A stretch of DNA of 64,000 nt, from contig JAFTXI010000009.1 in the NCBI GenBank assembly GCA_017461665.1, positions 16,253 through 80,252 of the forward strand. Reading direction: 5' to 3'. Each line of letters opens with the position of its first letter. Position 1 is the first letter of the stretch. This DNA is from Bacteroidales bacterium. GTDB lineage: Bacteria > Bacteroidota > Bacteroidia > Bacteroidales > F082. The translations under genes were made by a program, and so were the position numbers. A model generated the notes under the pieces. The model made no database searches and was not told where the DNA came from. It worked only from the letters and a program-made list of their open reading frames with translations. Of this stretch, positions 17,520 through 25,553 are shown one piece after another.

Positions 17520-17876
17520 ATGAAAATATTTTTAACATTATTAGGAATCATATCGCTTGTGTTAGGTGTCATCGGGATTTTCTTACCTTTGTTACCTACT
17601 ACCCCATTATTGCTTTTGTCGGCTTGGTGTTTTTTTAGAAGTTCAAAGAAGTTATACGACAAGCTCATCAACAGCAAGCATTTAGGCACATATATAAAAA
17701 ACTTCAGAGAGAACAGGATTATCCCTCTGAAGACTAAAGTTTATATCATTTCATTATTATGGCTAAGTTTGCTTTATTGCATCTTCTTCGTTGCCAACGG
17801 AATGCTTTGGCTTCAGATCTTGCTCGCCATAATATTAATAGGAGTGACTATTCATATTCTTTCGTATAAAAGTTAA
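17520..17876 (+). CDS. DUF454 (YbaN-like) inner-membrane protein
   Basis: A 118-residue membrane protein. The N-terminal TM helix and LPLLPTTPLLLLSAWCFFRS motif, then the cytoplasmic SKKLYDKLINSKHLGTYIKN segment, then two more helices, are the YbaN/DUF454 pattern. Function is unknown. The upstream gap holds ACAATTAACAG filler and a small ACGTATCGCATACGT palindrome (17492-17506). Confidence 0.88.
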   Translation: MKIFLTLLGIISLVLGVIGIFLPLLPTTPLLLLSAWCFFRSSKKLYDKLINSKHLGTYIKNFRENRIIPLKTKVYIISLLWLSLLYCIFFVANGMLWLQILLAIILIGVTIHILSYKS

Positions 17877-17892
17877 AGAACAATAGTCAAAT

Positions 17893-19650
17893 TCACAAGG
17901 AAATTTTAAACACCCATGCCGCATCGCTTTTCAAATCGTTGTATTTCAATGGCATAGTGTCGATTATCATTTTGCCGTTTTCGTATTTCCATGGTAAGAC
18001 TTTCTCACATCCGAGCATTCTAACGATAGTATTTTCTTTGGGTTGCTCAATTTCCAAGACAAGTTCATCCTGCGGATATTCTATCGCAATGGCATATAAG
18101 TCAGAGCCTTTTGTTGTGTAACATACGTAAGGTTGCTCACATTTATATTCAGCTCTAAAACCATCTAAAGGTTTTAAAATAAATTTTGCCATATTTTTTG
18201 AAGAGGCGAAAAGTCGCATCATCGCATCGATGTTTTTCTCTTGATATTCAACTCTAATTGCGTATGGCTCACCCGCTTTCAATTTAATTTTACCTGACGT
18301 AGAATTCCAATTTTTCGCTTGATCAGCATCGCTCTGTTGCTCGTTGGCTTTTGCAGGATTATAGTCTATTATCACTTTATCGTCAACTATAACTTTAACA
18401 TTATCATCGACTTCTACTTCAAAGGTATAAGTCGATGTCTTTTCAGGAACGAAGATTCCGTTCCAGGTAGCGCTGAAGTTGTCGTAGCTTATCGACTTGT
18501 CGGGCGAGTTACGATGCCAGTTGAAATCTATCACGGAGTCCATTCTGTTGAAAGTCACTTCTTTCATCTCGTAGAATTTTGAATAAGGACGCGTCTCATA
18601 TATAGCTTCGCCATTTATTTCCAACCACTTACCGAGGTCCAAAAGTCGTTCTTGTTGTATCATAGGAATAATTCCGTCTGCTGCTGGTCCGACGTTAAGA
18701 GTCATACCGCCGCCAGCTGCCACTGTCTTAGCGAAGTGACGTATCAATTCTTTTGAAGAGAGATAGTTGGAGAGCGGCTCGTTGCGATTCAGTCCGAAAG
18801 ATCGACCTATGCCGCGGCACTCAGCCCAAGGTCTGTCGGTCTGCGTGATGCCCGCGCTATATTCCGGAGTGCGGAAACCATATTGAGCGCCGTGCCCCCA
18901 ACGGTCGTTGACGATAGCCTCCTCGCCTACTGTGTTGTAATACCACGCGATGAGTTCTGCCGAATGCCATTGCTCAGCGGAGTTACGCCACTCGCCATCG
19001 GCAAAGATGATAGAAGGATGATATTTCAAAACAAGTTCCTTAAACTGTGGTATCATGTGATTATCAACGTAATTTGTGATAGAATCGTCCGGATCGACAT
19101 ACCATCGGTGCATTGGATTCGTCCATTCTGGGAGTGAATAATAAAATCCCATCTTAAGACCTTCGGCACGCACGGCGGAAGTCAGTTCAGAGACGATGTT
19201 ACGTTTCGGTCCGCCCACGACGCTGTTCCATTCGGGAGAATAGTTGCTGTCCCAGAGACAATAACCGTCGTGATGTTTTGTTACGAGAAGTACATATTTG
19301 GCGCCACTTTTCTTGAACAACTCAGCCCAATCTTCAGGATTCCAAAGCTCAGCTTTAAACATTTTATCGAAGTCGCGATAGGAGAAATCCTCGCCGTAGT
19401 TTTTCTTTTGGAAGTTGACACGTGTAGAGTCGTTGTTCATCAAGCCGCTATAATACCATTCGGCGTAGCCCTCGTTTGAAGCGTAAGCTGGCACTGAATA
19501 AACGCCCCAGTGAATGAAGATTCCTAATTTCGCGTCGCTAAACCATTGAGGATAACCGCGTTGTTGTAAAGATTCCCATGTTGGCTCTACTTTCTGAGCA
19601 AAAGTTGATAATACTAAGAAGCATAATAATAAGGTAAAGATTTTTTTCAT
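17893..19650 (-). CDS. GH29 alpha-L-fucosidase with PA14-like domain
   Basis: A 585-residue secreted enzyme (signal KIFTLLLCFLVLSTFAQ). The GH29 barrel shows LGIFIHWGVYSVPAYASNEG, KYVLLVTKHHDGYCLWDS and SIIFADGEWRNS, where Asp at about residue 217 is the expected nucleophile. Residues about 380-475 form a PA14-like sugar-binding insert (YTFEVEVDDNVKVIVDDKVI, YAIRVEYQE). It should release L-fucose from glycans in the periplasm or outside. A TATTTTTG box lies at 19687-19694. It converges with the plus-strand DUF454 gene and stands alone, not inside a SusCD locus. Confidence 0.92.
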   Translation of the reverse strand: MKKIFTLLLCFLVLSTFAQKVEPTWESLQQRGYPQWFSDAKLGIFIHWGVYSVPAYASNEGYAEWYYSGLMNNDSTRVNFQKKNYGEDFSYRDFDKMFKAELWNPEDWAELFKKSGAKYVLLVTKHHDGYCLWDSNYSPEWNSVVGGPKRNIVSELTSAVRAEGLKMGFYYSLPEWTNPMHRWYVDPDDSITNYVDNHMIPQFKELVLKYHPSIIFADGEWRNSAEQWHSAELIAWYYNTVGEEAIVNDRWGHGAQYGFRTPEYSAGITQTDRPWAECRGIGRSFGLNRNEPLSNYLSSKELIRHFAKTVAAGGGMTLNVGPAADGIIPMIQQERLLDLGKWLEINGEAIYETRPYSKFYEMKEVTFNRMDSVIDFNWHRNSPDKSISYDNFSATWNGIFVPEKTSTYTFEVEVDDNVKVIVDDKVIIDYNPAKANEQQSDADQAKNWNSTSGKIKLKAGEPYAIRVEYQEKNIDAMMRLFASSKNMAKFILKPLDGFRAEYKCEQPYVCYTTKGSDLYAIAIEYPQDELVLEIEQPKENTIVRMLGCEKVLPWKYENGKMIIDTMPLKYNDLKSDAAWVFKISL

Positions 19651-20069
19651 TTTTTTATATTTTTATGTCAACAGACAACATTTTTACAAAAATACAATTT
19701 TATTAAGTATAGTTAACAAAAAGTGTAAAATTCACATTTTTATTAAGTATTGTTAACAAACCTGTCGACTAAGACAAATACTACACTAAAAACAAAAATA
19801 TCTAAGCTCTTATTATTACATTTTTTATACTTCTTAATTCTCAACCTACATTGTCAGAAGAAGAAAATGTCTCAATAATGCTTTATTTCATCAAGATAAA
19901 CGAAAGTACAACTTGCTGATAATCTCATATAAGACAACATATTATTTGTAAAAATTCTCTACCAATATATATGTGTAATATTAAAAGAATAGATTTGCAA
20001 CAGAATATCAATAATCAAAGAGGTCGACTAAAGATTTAGACGACCTCCTACTTTCTATTTTATGTTAGA
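19651..20069. other. Intergenic region with one copy of a 25-bp repeat
   Basis: No gene seen in 419 bp. It holds the GH29 promoter (19687-19694), AT-rich sequence with TATTAAGTAT-GTTAACAAA units, and CCTACATTGTCAGAAGAAGA (19845 onward, 25 bp in all) that recurs exactly at 23909-23933. GGTCGACTAAAGATTTAGACGACCTCC (20023 region) is a hairpin likely to terminate the C10 protease transcript. Confidence 0.5.
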
Positions 20070-22850
20070 TTAGTTTTTTATTATACGTCTGTACGTTTCC
20101 CCATTTTTATTTTTGATTTTAATTATGTAGGTTCCACTATTATAATTTGAGAAATCAATGATTTTATTATAAAAGTTAGATTCTCGAAAAATAACAACAC
20201 CTAAAATGTTAACAATTGTTAATTCTTCTATTTCAACATCATCTTCTATAAACAGATGATTATCTATTGGATTTGGATAAAGTTTTAGAGAAGAAGCAAA
20301 TTCAGCAATTCCTTCTCCTAAAGTATTTGCACACGCCTCATCCGATTTGTCCGATTCCAAATTATTTTTAATAGCTGTAACCATATAACAATACTCTGTA
20401 TCATATTCTAAGTCGTTATCGGTATAATTTGTATTTGAAACATTCGTTAGGAAAGTACCATCACGATAGACTTTATAAGCTGTTGCATTATTAACAGGAT
20501 TCCATGTTAATATTATAGATGATGTGCTAAGTGGATTAGCGACAAGATTTTCAGGAATATCAAGTGGTGTTTCTGTTGAAACTCTATCAATCTCAACCTG
20601 CAATTTATATGTTCCGGTCATCCCTGAAAAATATGGCGAAACAGCAAAATATATTGTTGCTCCTTCATTTAACGTAATGTTATTGTCCATTTCATCATCG
20701 TATGGTTCGGAATAATCACCGCCATCAATTGAATATGAGAACATAGCATCAACAGTGTAGTTTATTTCGTGAGTATATTCATCAAATAATCTGGCTGTTA
20801 TTTCATAATTATATCCGTCCTGCAAAGTTATTTTATAATAATCCACATCATTACCAATATGTAAGTTTGCGTTAACTGTATTAATTGTTGACTGATTATT
20901 ATTCCAACTTACATTTAAATTATATGCTGTATTTTGCGTATTATTACTTTCGTATGAATCCGGAGAAATATCCTGCGCCTCAACAATTACTGATATAGGA
21001 TTTGGATAATCGGAAGCACCAGCATAATACCAGGAATTAGAACCTTCTTCTCTATAATTTACAGAAAGATAATAAGTACCAGGTTCTGCGGCAATAATTC
21101 CATCAAAAGTTAAACCGCCCGTAAAATGGTAATTATATGGCAATTCTATTTCGATTTCCTGAATTGTTTGGACATAACTGCCATCGATGTTGGAAAGAGA
21201 TAATCTCACATCTCCATAAAAAGTATCATAGTCTGTGTTTAGTACGTCAACATTTATAGTTGCCATACTTCCATTTTCCAACGTCCCGTTGTCCGAAAGA
21301 ATTGTAAAATTGGAATTAACTTCAATGTCGGAAGAGTAATAAACCTCGAACATAGCATAATTCAAATAATCCCCATCATCAATGCGAATCCAATTGCCTA
21401 ATTGTGTTCCGTAGAAAAGCATCACTTGATGTAATCCTGGAACAAACGCCATATTACCCTCGTTATAGAAATAAGCCTCATTATAATATCCTCCTTGAAG
21501 TTCTCCTTCACCTATTTGGATATAATCCACGAAATTACCATCTTCGTCGAAAACCGCAGCACACATATAACCTTCAAAAGTTGCATTTCCCATATTCGCT
21601 ATATCTGCATATAGTTCTATTTCACTTCCAAACCATATTTCGTCTTCCATATATATGTCTGAATATAATTGAAGATCGAAATTATGCTGCGACATATCAT
21701 TAGGTTCTATGCCAATAAATGCGTATTGGTTATGTGAATAATCATGATTCATAATATTGTAATGGCCGTCATTACTTCCGCCCCAACCCCAATTAATATG
21801 AAAATAATCATTATTGTCATAACCATCACAAATAAAAGCGTGACCACCATCACCACTCGATCCGCCGAGAAAAATAGGTCTGTCATTATCTAATTCATTT
21901 TTCAATGAATTTATCCAATCATAATAATTAGAATCATCAATTGGATTAATGGAATTTTTATAATCAAAATAGGAACATAAAGCATTTAGGACATTAACCC
22001 CCAATGCTCCACTTCCTCCTGTTTCTGCAACTCCATAATTCATATCAACACTTACACCGCAATGGTACATAAGTGTCGCTACAGCTTCTATCTGTTCGTA
22101 TGAACTAGAATAATTTAAGGTATTAGGCATATTGTCCCAATCGTAATATGTTGCTCCGAAGTTTGCCGACAATGTTCCGTATTTTTCATGATTGTAGGAA
22201 TGGAAACCAACGCCTCTTTCCGGATATTCCCAGTAATTCATTATCTGAGCCATCGCTGTTGCTACACATCCCGTAACAGTTAATTCATCATAATCATAAT
22301 CGTAAGGACAATAATCATTATAATAAGGATACTGGTTCCATTGTGTTTGAATCAGAGGATAAACCTGTTTATCGTCACTCCTGTTAACAAATCTTCTGTT
22401 TCCTCTCGACAACAATTCTTTCCATTGTTCTTGAATATCGGCATTGGGTGTTTTTTTGTTATCAATAGCATATTGAATCTGCTTGTTGTAAGAATCCAAC
22501 AATTCTTTTGTGTTAGGTCCAATATTATCGATATTAAAATTTCCATTTGTTGAATATCCCAATATCGGAGTCACGGCGTCATCACCAGAAACGATAACCC
22601 AACCTTGATTGTCGTTGAGATTGAAGATATAGAAATTATCGAAATTTAATGACTTTGTTGAGATATTTATCAGTTCCAATGACTTATACATTCTCAACTC
22701 TTTACCACTTTTTGTAACATAAGTATGTTTCTGAGCCATAAAATTTGTTGCAACTTTCGTAGCTTTTTCAATAGGAACATATTCTGCATGAAGGTTAATA
22801 CTTATAGATAGCAGAAGTAATGACGTAAGTAGAAGTTTTAATGTTTTCAT
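20070..22850 (-). CDS. C10-family cysteine protease (streptopain-like) with T9SS sorting domain
   Basis: A 926-residue secreted protease. After the signal (LLLTSLLLLSISINLHA), an inhibitory propeptide (WVIVSGDDAVTPILGYS) precedes a C10 domain with catalytic Cys in TVTGCVATAMAQIMNYW (about 192), His in GGHAFICDGYD (about 334) and NWGWGG. Further on are beta-rich repeats and a fibronectin III domain (IILTWNPVNNATAYKVYRDG). The C-terminus, LYPNPIDNHLFIEDD to YRRIIKN, is a type A T9SS signal, so the enzyme is exported across the outer membrane by the type 9 system, as with other Bacteroidetes C10 proteases. Full length; 46 nt separate it from the upstream secreted-protein gene. Confidence 0.92.
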   Translation of the reverse strand: MKTLKLLLTSLLLLSISINLHAEYVPIEKATKVATNFMAQKHTYVTKSGKELRMYKSLELINISTKSLNFDNFYIFNLNDNQGWVIVSGDDAVTPILGYSTNGNFNIDNIGPNTKELLDSYNKQIQYAIDNKKTPNADIQEQWKELLSRGNRRFVNRSDDKQVYPLIQTQWNQYPYYNDYCPYDYDYDELTVTGCVATAMAQIMNYWEYPERGVGFHSYNHEKYGTLSANFGATYYDWDNMPNTLNYSSSYEQIEAVATLMYHCGVSVDMNYGVAETGGSGALGVNVLNALCSYFDYKNSINPIDDSNYYDWINSLKNELDNDRPIFLGGSSGDGGHAFICDGYDNNDYFHINWGWGGSNDGHYNIMNHDYSHNQYAFIGIEPNDMSQHNFDLQLYSDIYMEDEIWFGSEIELYADIANMGNATFEGYMCAAVFDEDGNFVDYIQIGEGELQGGYYNEAYFYNEGNMAFVPGLHQVMLFYGTQLGNWIRIDDGDYLNYAMFEVYYSSDIEVNSNFTILSDNGTLENGSMATINVDVLNTDYDTFYGDVRLSLSNIDGSYVQTIQEIEIELPYNYHFTGGLTFDGIIAAEPGTYYLSVNYREEGSNSWYYAGASDYPNPISVIVEAQDISPDSYESNNTQNTAYNLNVSWNNNQSTINTVNANLHIGNDVDYYKITLQDGYNYEITARLFDEYTHEINYTVDAMFSYSIDGGDYSEPYDDEMDNNITLNEGATIYFAVSPYFSGMTGTYKLQVEIDRVSTETPLDIPENLVANPLSTSSIILTWNPVNNATAYKVYRDGTFLTNVSNTNYTDNDLEYDTEYCYMVTAIKNNLESDKSDEACANTLGEGIAEFASSLKLYPNPIDNHLFIEDDVEIEELTIVNILGVVIFRESNFYNKIIDFSNYNSGTYIIKIKNKNGETYRRIIKN

Positions 22851-22896
22851 TTCTTTAAAATTTAGATGATTAATTCTTATTACTTAAGCGATATTC

Positions 22897-23475
22897 TTAG
22901 AAAAGTTTAACACCCAAATGAATTAGGAAAGAAACAGCATCTGTGGCAAAAGAACGGGAAGTATAACTATTATAATGGTAATAAGATGATGTCGTTAACT
23001 CTCCAAACAAATATATTCTGTTAGGGAATTTACCTCCCAAACGGACACTTATTCCTGTTGCCTCCCAACCTGGAAGTAAATTAAGTCCACCGCCGAGCAT
23101 GATTCCTGATTCATTTCTAAACCTGAACATAGTCCAAGCACCAAATACTGCATTTTGTGGCTTAATCAAAGGTTTTGTTTCGGCAATGACGTTGGATTGT
23201 GCGGGTGTTTTTTGTTCTTCGTTTATGGAGTGAAAGATGTCTTTTTCTCCATTTTGATATTTTATCATGAAAATGTTGTTTTTTTGCTCGGTGTAAGTAG
23301 GCCCATCTTGATTGCTCCATTTTTTGTACTCAATTTCAGAGCTTCCTACTTTAACGATTTTTGCTTCAATCTCATTTCCATTCGATAAAATGATTACATC
23401 TTGTGAGAATAGATTTGCTGTTATGCCACATAATATCATGCAAGCAATCAGCGAGAAAAATTTTAATGTCTTCAT
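22897..23475 (-). CDS. Small secreted protein of unknown function
   Basis: A 192-residue exported protein: signal FFSLIACMILCGITANLFSQ, then a Bacteroidetes motif DVIILSNGNEIEAKIVKVGS, SEIEYKKWSNQDGPTY and IFMIKYQNGEKDIF, then a linker and a C-terminal outer-membrane-like beta segment (GIMLGGGLNLLPGW, GVSVRLGGKFPNRIYLFGE-like). Function unknown. It lies 55 nt downstream of a structured RNA element (23530-23819) and just upstream of the C10 protease, so the element may control both. Confidence 0.75.
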   Translation of the reverse strand: MKTLKFFSLIACMILCGITANLFSQDVIILSNGNEIEAKIVKVGSSEIEYKKWSNQDGPTYTEQKNNIFMIKYQNGEKDIFHSINEEQKTPAQSNVIAETKPLIKPQNAVFGAWTMFRFRNESGIMLGGGLNLLPGWEATGISVRLGGKFPNRIYLFGELTTSSYYHYNSYTSRSFATDAVSFLIHLGVKLF

Positions 23476-23529
23476 TACTTTAATGTATTTGTTAATAAAT
23501 GTGTTAAAAGTTTATCGTAATTCAGACAT

Positions 23530-23819
23530 AAAAAAAGCGTGAAACTTCTATGCCCGTTCCACGCATCAAGGCTCTCGCATTGCCTTCTAAGTCAGAACGA
23601 GCAACGCCGAAGCCCACGCAATATGCACAAAACATACAACAATATTGTATGTTCATATAAACATATCCGTAGCAATCTCCTTCGTTGCCTTGTCTTTGAC
23701 TTAGATTATTTTTCAAAATTTGCGAGATTTTGATACGTCAAAACAAAGCGTCAAGCAGACGCAATTCATTATGTCACCCTTTACCTTACCCACTTTTGGG
23801 CTTCGGCAAATGGTGGCGC
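23530..23819 (-). ncRNA. Structured leader/small RNA element, copy C
   Basis: Read 5' to 3' on the minus strand. A TATATTTG box (23819-23826) is followed by a GCGTC-loop-GACGC hairpin, then a long imperfect hairpin closed by CTAAGTCA/TGACTTAG whose apex holds GTGCATATTGCGTGG (core 23614-23626). It ends in the hairpin GCGTGGAAC/GTTTCACGC (23537-23564) with a 7-U tract (23530-23536). The gene at 23475 starts 55 nt later. The same architecture occurs at 46003-46230 and 52083-52312. Confidence 0.6.
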
Positions 23820-23908
23820 AAATATATAAAATATTTGTAATTGATTATATGTGATGTTGTTTTTTCCAAAAATATCACATTGCCGACAAAAATAAATCAT
23901 TAGAAACC

Positions 23909-23933
23909 CCTACATTGTCAGAAGAAGAAAATG
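23909..23933. repeat. Second copy of 25-bp CCTACATTGTCAGAAGAAGA repeat
   Basis: Identical over 25 bp to 19845-19869. Both copies lie in intergenic DNA 3.9-4 kb apart, flanking the C10 protease and its upstream gene. Confidence 0.7.
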
Positions 23934-23984
23934 AATTTTAATGCAAGTTTTAGAAAAATCAAAGAACTTTAAATTCTGATGAAT

Positions 23985-24047
23985 GTGGAAATTCTCCACT
24001 GGACACATTCAATGTGTCCTTACAATGATAGGCGTATGCGATACGCC
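23985..24047. repeat. Cluster of three small palindromes
   Basis: GTGGAAATTCTCCAC (23985-23999), GGACACATTCAATGTGTCC (24001-24019) and GGCGTATGCGATACGCC (24031-24047) follow one another and end 11 bp from the exonuclease stop. They belong to the dispersed palindrome class described under findings and may terminate transcription. Confidence 0.75.
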
Positions 24048-24057
24048 ACTACAGTTA

Positions 24058-24588
24058 TCAAAAAATCTCCATTGCGATGTGGGCGCAGGCTTCGGCGTCG
24101 GCGAGGGCGTGGTGATGATGCGTTAGGTCGAAACCACAATGTGCTGCCACTGTATGTAGCTGATGGTTCTCTAAATCGGGAAAGACCTTTACGGAATTTC
24201 TGTAGGTGCAATGAAACTGATAGTTTGGATATTTCATCTTGTAATGAGCGAAACAAGCTTTGAGGCATCGCTCGTCGAAGCTCTTGTTGTGAGCCACCAA
24301 AGGAAGATTCTTAACGAGTTTTGATGCTTCGCGCCACACTTCTGGGAAAAGCGGAGCATCGTCGGTGTCTTCTTTCTTTATCCCATGAATCTTGGTGTTC
24401 CAATAACAATAATGGTTTGGCACGGGTTTTATCAGACTATAAAAACTATCCACAATCTCCCTATCTCTGACAATGACGATTCCCACGCTGCACGCGCTTC
24501 TGATGTCGCCGTTTGCCGACTCAAAGTCGATGGCTGCGAAGTCAGGGAGATTGGGTATTATATTCTGATTGTTAGACGATTCCGACAT
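24058..24588 (-). CDS. DnaQ-like 3'-5' exonuclease
   Basis: A 176-residue DEDDh exonuclease. Exo I is FAAIDFESANGD (Asp, Glu), Exo II is LVAHNKSFDERCL (Asp), Exo III is HHALADAEACAHI (His, Asp), so the active-site residues are present. It resembles stand-alone epsilon-like exonucleases of Bacteroidetes that trim DNA or RNA ends. Normal length. It follows a 103-residue hypothetical gene with a 1-nt gap, so both form an operon. Cytoplasmic. Confidence 0.9.
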   Translation of the reverse strand: MSESSNNQNIIPNLPDFAAIDFESANGDIRSACSVGIVIVRDREIVDSFYSLIKPVPNHYCYWNTKIHGIKKEDTDDAPLFPEVWREASKLVKNLPLVAHNKSFDERCLKACFAHYKMKYPNYQFHCTYRNSVKVFPDLENHQLHTVAAHCGFDLTHHHHALADAEACAHIAMEIF

Positions 24589-24589
24589 C

Positions 24590-24901
24590 TTATTCTTTTA
24601 TCTCTGCGTGGAAAATATCTATCTCGTCGTCTTCAAACATACATTCCGTGGTGTAATATTGTCCCGGTTTGTCGTCGTCTTGGAAAAGCAACAGCGTCAC
24701 TTTTTTAAACTTCAAAGGCTGCTGCCTCTCTGATACTTGCTGTACCTTCTCGTATGAGATGCCTTCAATCTTCAACATTTTCAACAAGGCCGCCAAGTCC
24801 AAGTCGACGTTGAGGAAAATATCTTCGTCGCCTTCTTTCCAAGCGATACTGATAACACCTGTCGTGTATAATTCAAAGTTTTTTATTTCTACTGCTTTCA
24901 T
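24590..24901 (-). CDS. Conserved-type hypothetical protein
   Basis: About 103 residues starting MKAVEIKNFELYTTGVISIA. It has alternating hydrophobic strands, an acidic end (CMFEDDEIDIFHAEIKE) and no signal or membrane segment. I do not recognise a named family. The start at 24901 is preferred because the longer frame from 24928 is encoded by a palindromic filler (GACGTCACTCTTGTGGCGTC at 24921-24940). It is directly upstream of the exonuclease (1 nt) and probably co-transcribed. Confidence 0.65.
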   Translation of the reverse strand: MKAVEIKNFELYTTGVISIAWKEGDEDIFLNVDLDLAALLKMLKIEGISYEKVQQVSERQQPLKFKKVTLLLFQDDDKPGQYYTTECMFEDDEIDIFHAEIKE

Positions 24902-24946
24902 AATAATAATTTTACGTAGAGACGTCACTCTTGTGGCGTCTTTAAT

Positions 24947-25549
24947 TTATCCAATTAATTCTTTTAAATCTTTTTGCAATTTTTCTGCATTAACGAATAA
25001 GATACCTTTCATTCCCAATGCAATCGCGCCATTTACATTTTCTAATCTATCGTCGATGAACACAGACTCTTCAGCTTTAAGATTATAACGTTCCAATAAT
25101 AATTTATATATTGCAGGGTCTGGTTTCAGAAGTTTCTCGTCGCCAGAGCATACGATATTGTCTATCAACGAGAAGATTGGATATTTTTTTAGTACGACAG
25201 GAAGTGTCTCGCCCGACCAGTTTGTCAATCCGTATATCACGGGGAACCCGTTTTCTTTCAACGATTTGATAAGGTCGTACATTCCTGGAATCTCCTCTCC
25301 CATCGTCTTCATCCACTCTTTATGGTATAATCTGATAGCACCTTCATATTCCGGAAATTCTGCGATACGTTCTTGTACTGCAATCGCAAAGGGCTTGCCT
25401 TTATCCATCTGCGCATTCCATTCTGTGTTACAGACGTTTTCAATAAACCAATTCGATTTTTCTATGTCGTTGAAATATCCGTCAAAAAGATAATGCGGAT
25501 TCCAATCTACGAGCACACCACCAAAATCGAAAACAATATTTTTTATCAT
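24947..25549 (-). CDS. HAD-superfamily phosphatase (HAD-IA)
   Basis: A 200-residue cytoplasmic hydrolase. HAD motif I is IVFDFGGVLVDWNP (nucleophile Asp and acid Asp in DFGGVLVD style variant), motif II GLTNWSGET, motif III Lys in SGDEKLLKPDPAIYKLLLER, motif IV VFIDDRLENVNGA. The sequence is closest to HAD-IA/variant 3 proteins (YihX or epoxide hydrolase-like), so a sugar phosphate is a likely substrate. Four nt after the acyl-CoA synthetase fusion gene; same operon. Confidence 0.9.
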   Translation of the reverse strand: MIKNIVFDFGGVLVDWNPHYLFDGYFNDIEKSNWFIENVCNTEWNAQMDKGKPFAIAVQERIAEFPEYEGAIRLYHKEWMKTMGEEIPGMYDLIKSLKENGFPVIYGLTNWSGETLPVVLKKYPIFSLIDNIVCSGDEKLLKPDPAIYKLLLERYNLKAEESVFIDDRLENVNGAIALGMKGILFVNAEKLQKDLKELIG

Positions 25550-25553
25550 AAGT

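Noticed and set aside
23522-23716. Cys-rich 64-residue minus-strand peptide
   Set aside because: It lies within RNA element C and its codons cross the hairpins; no counterpart in copies A and B.
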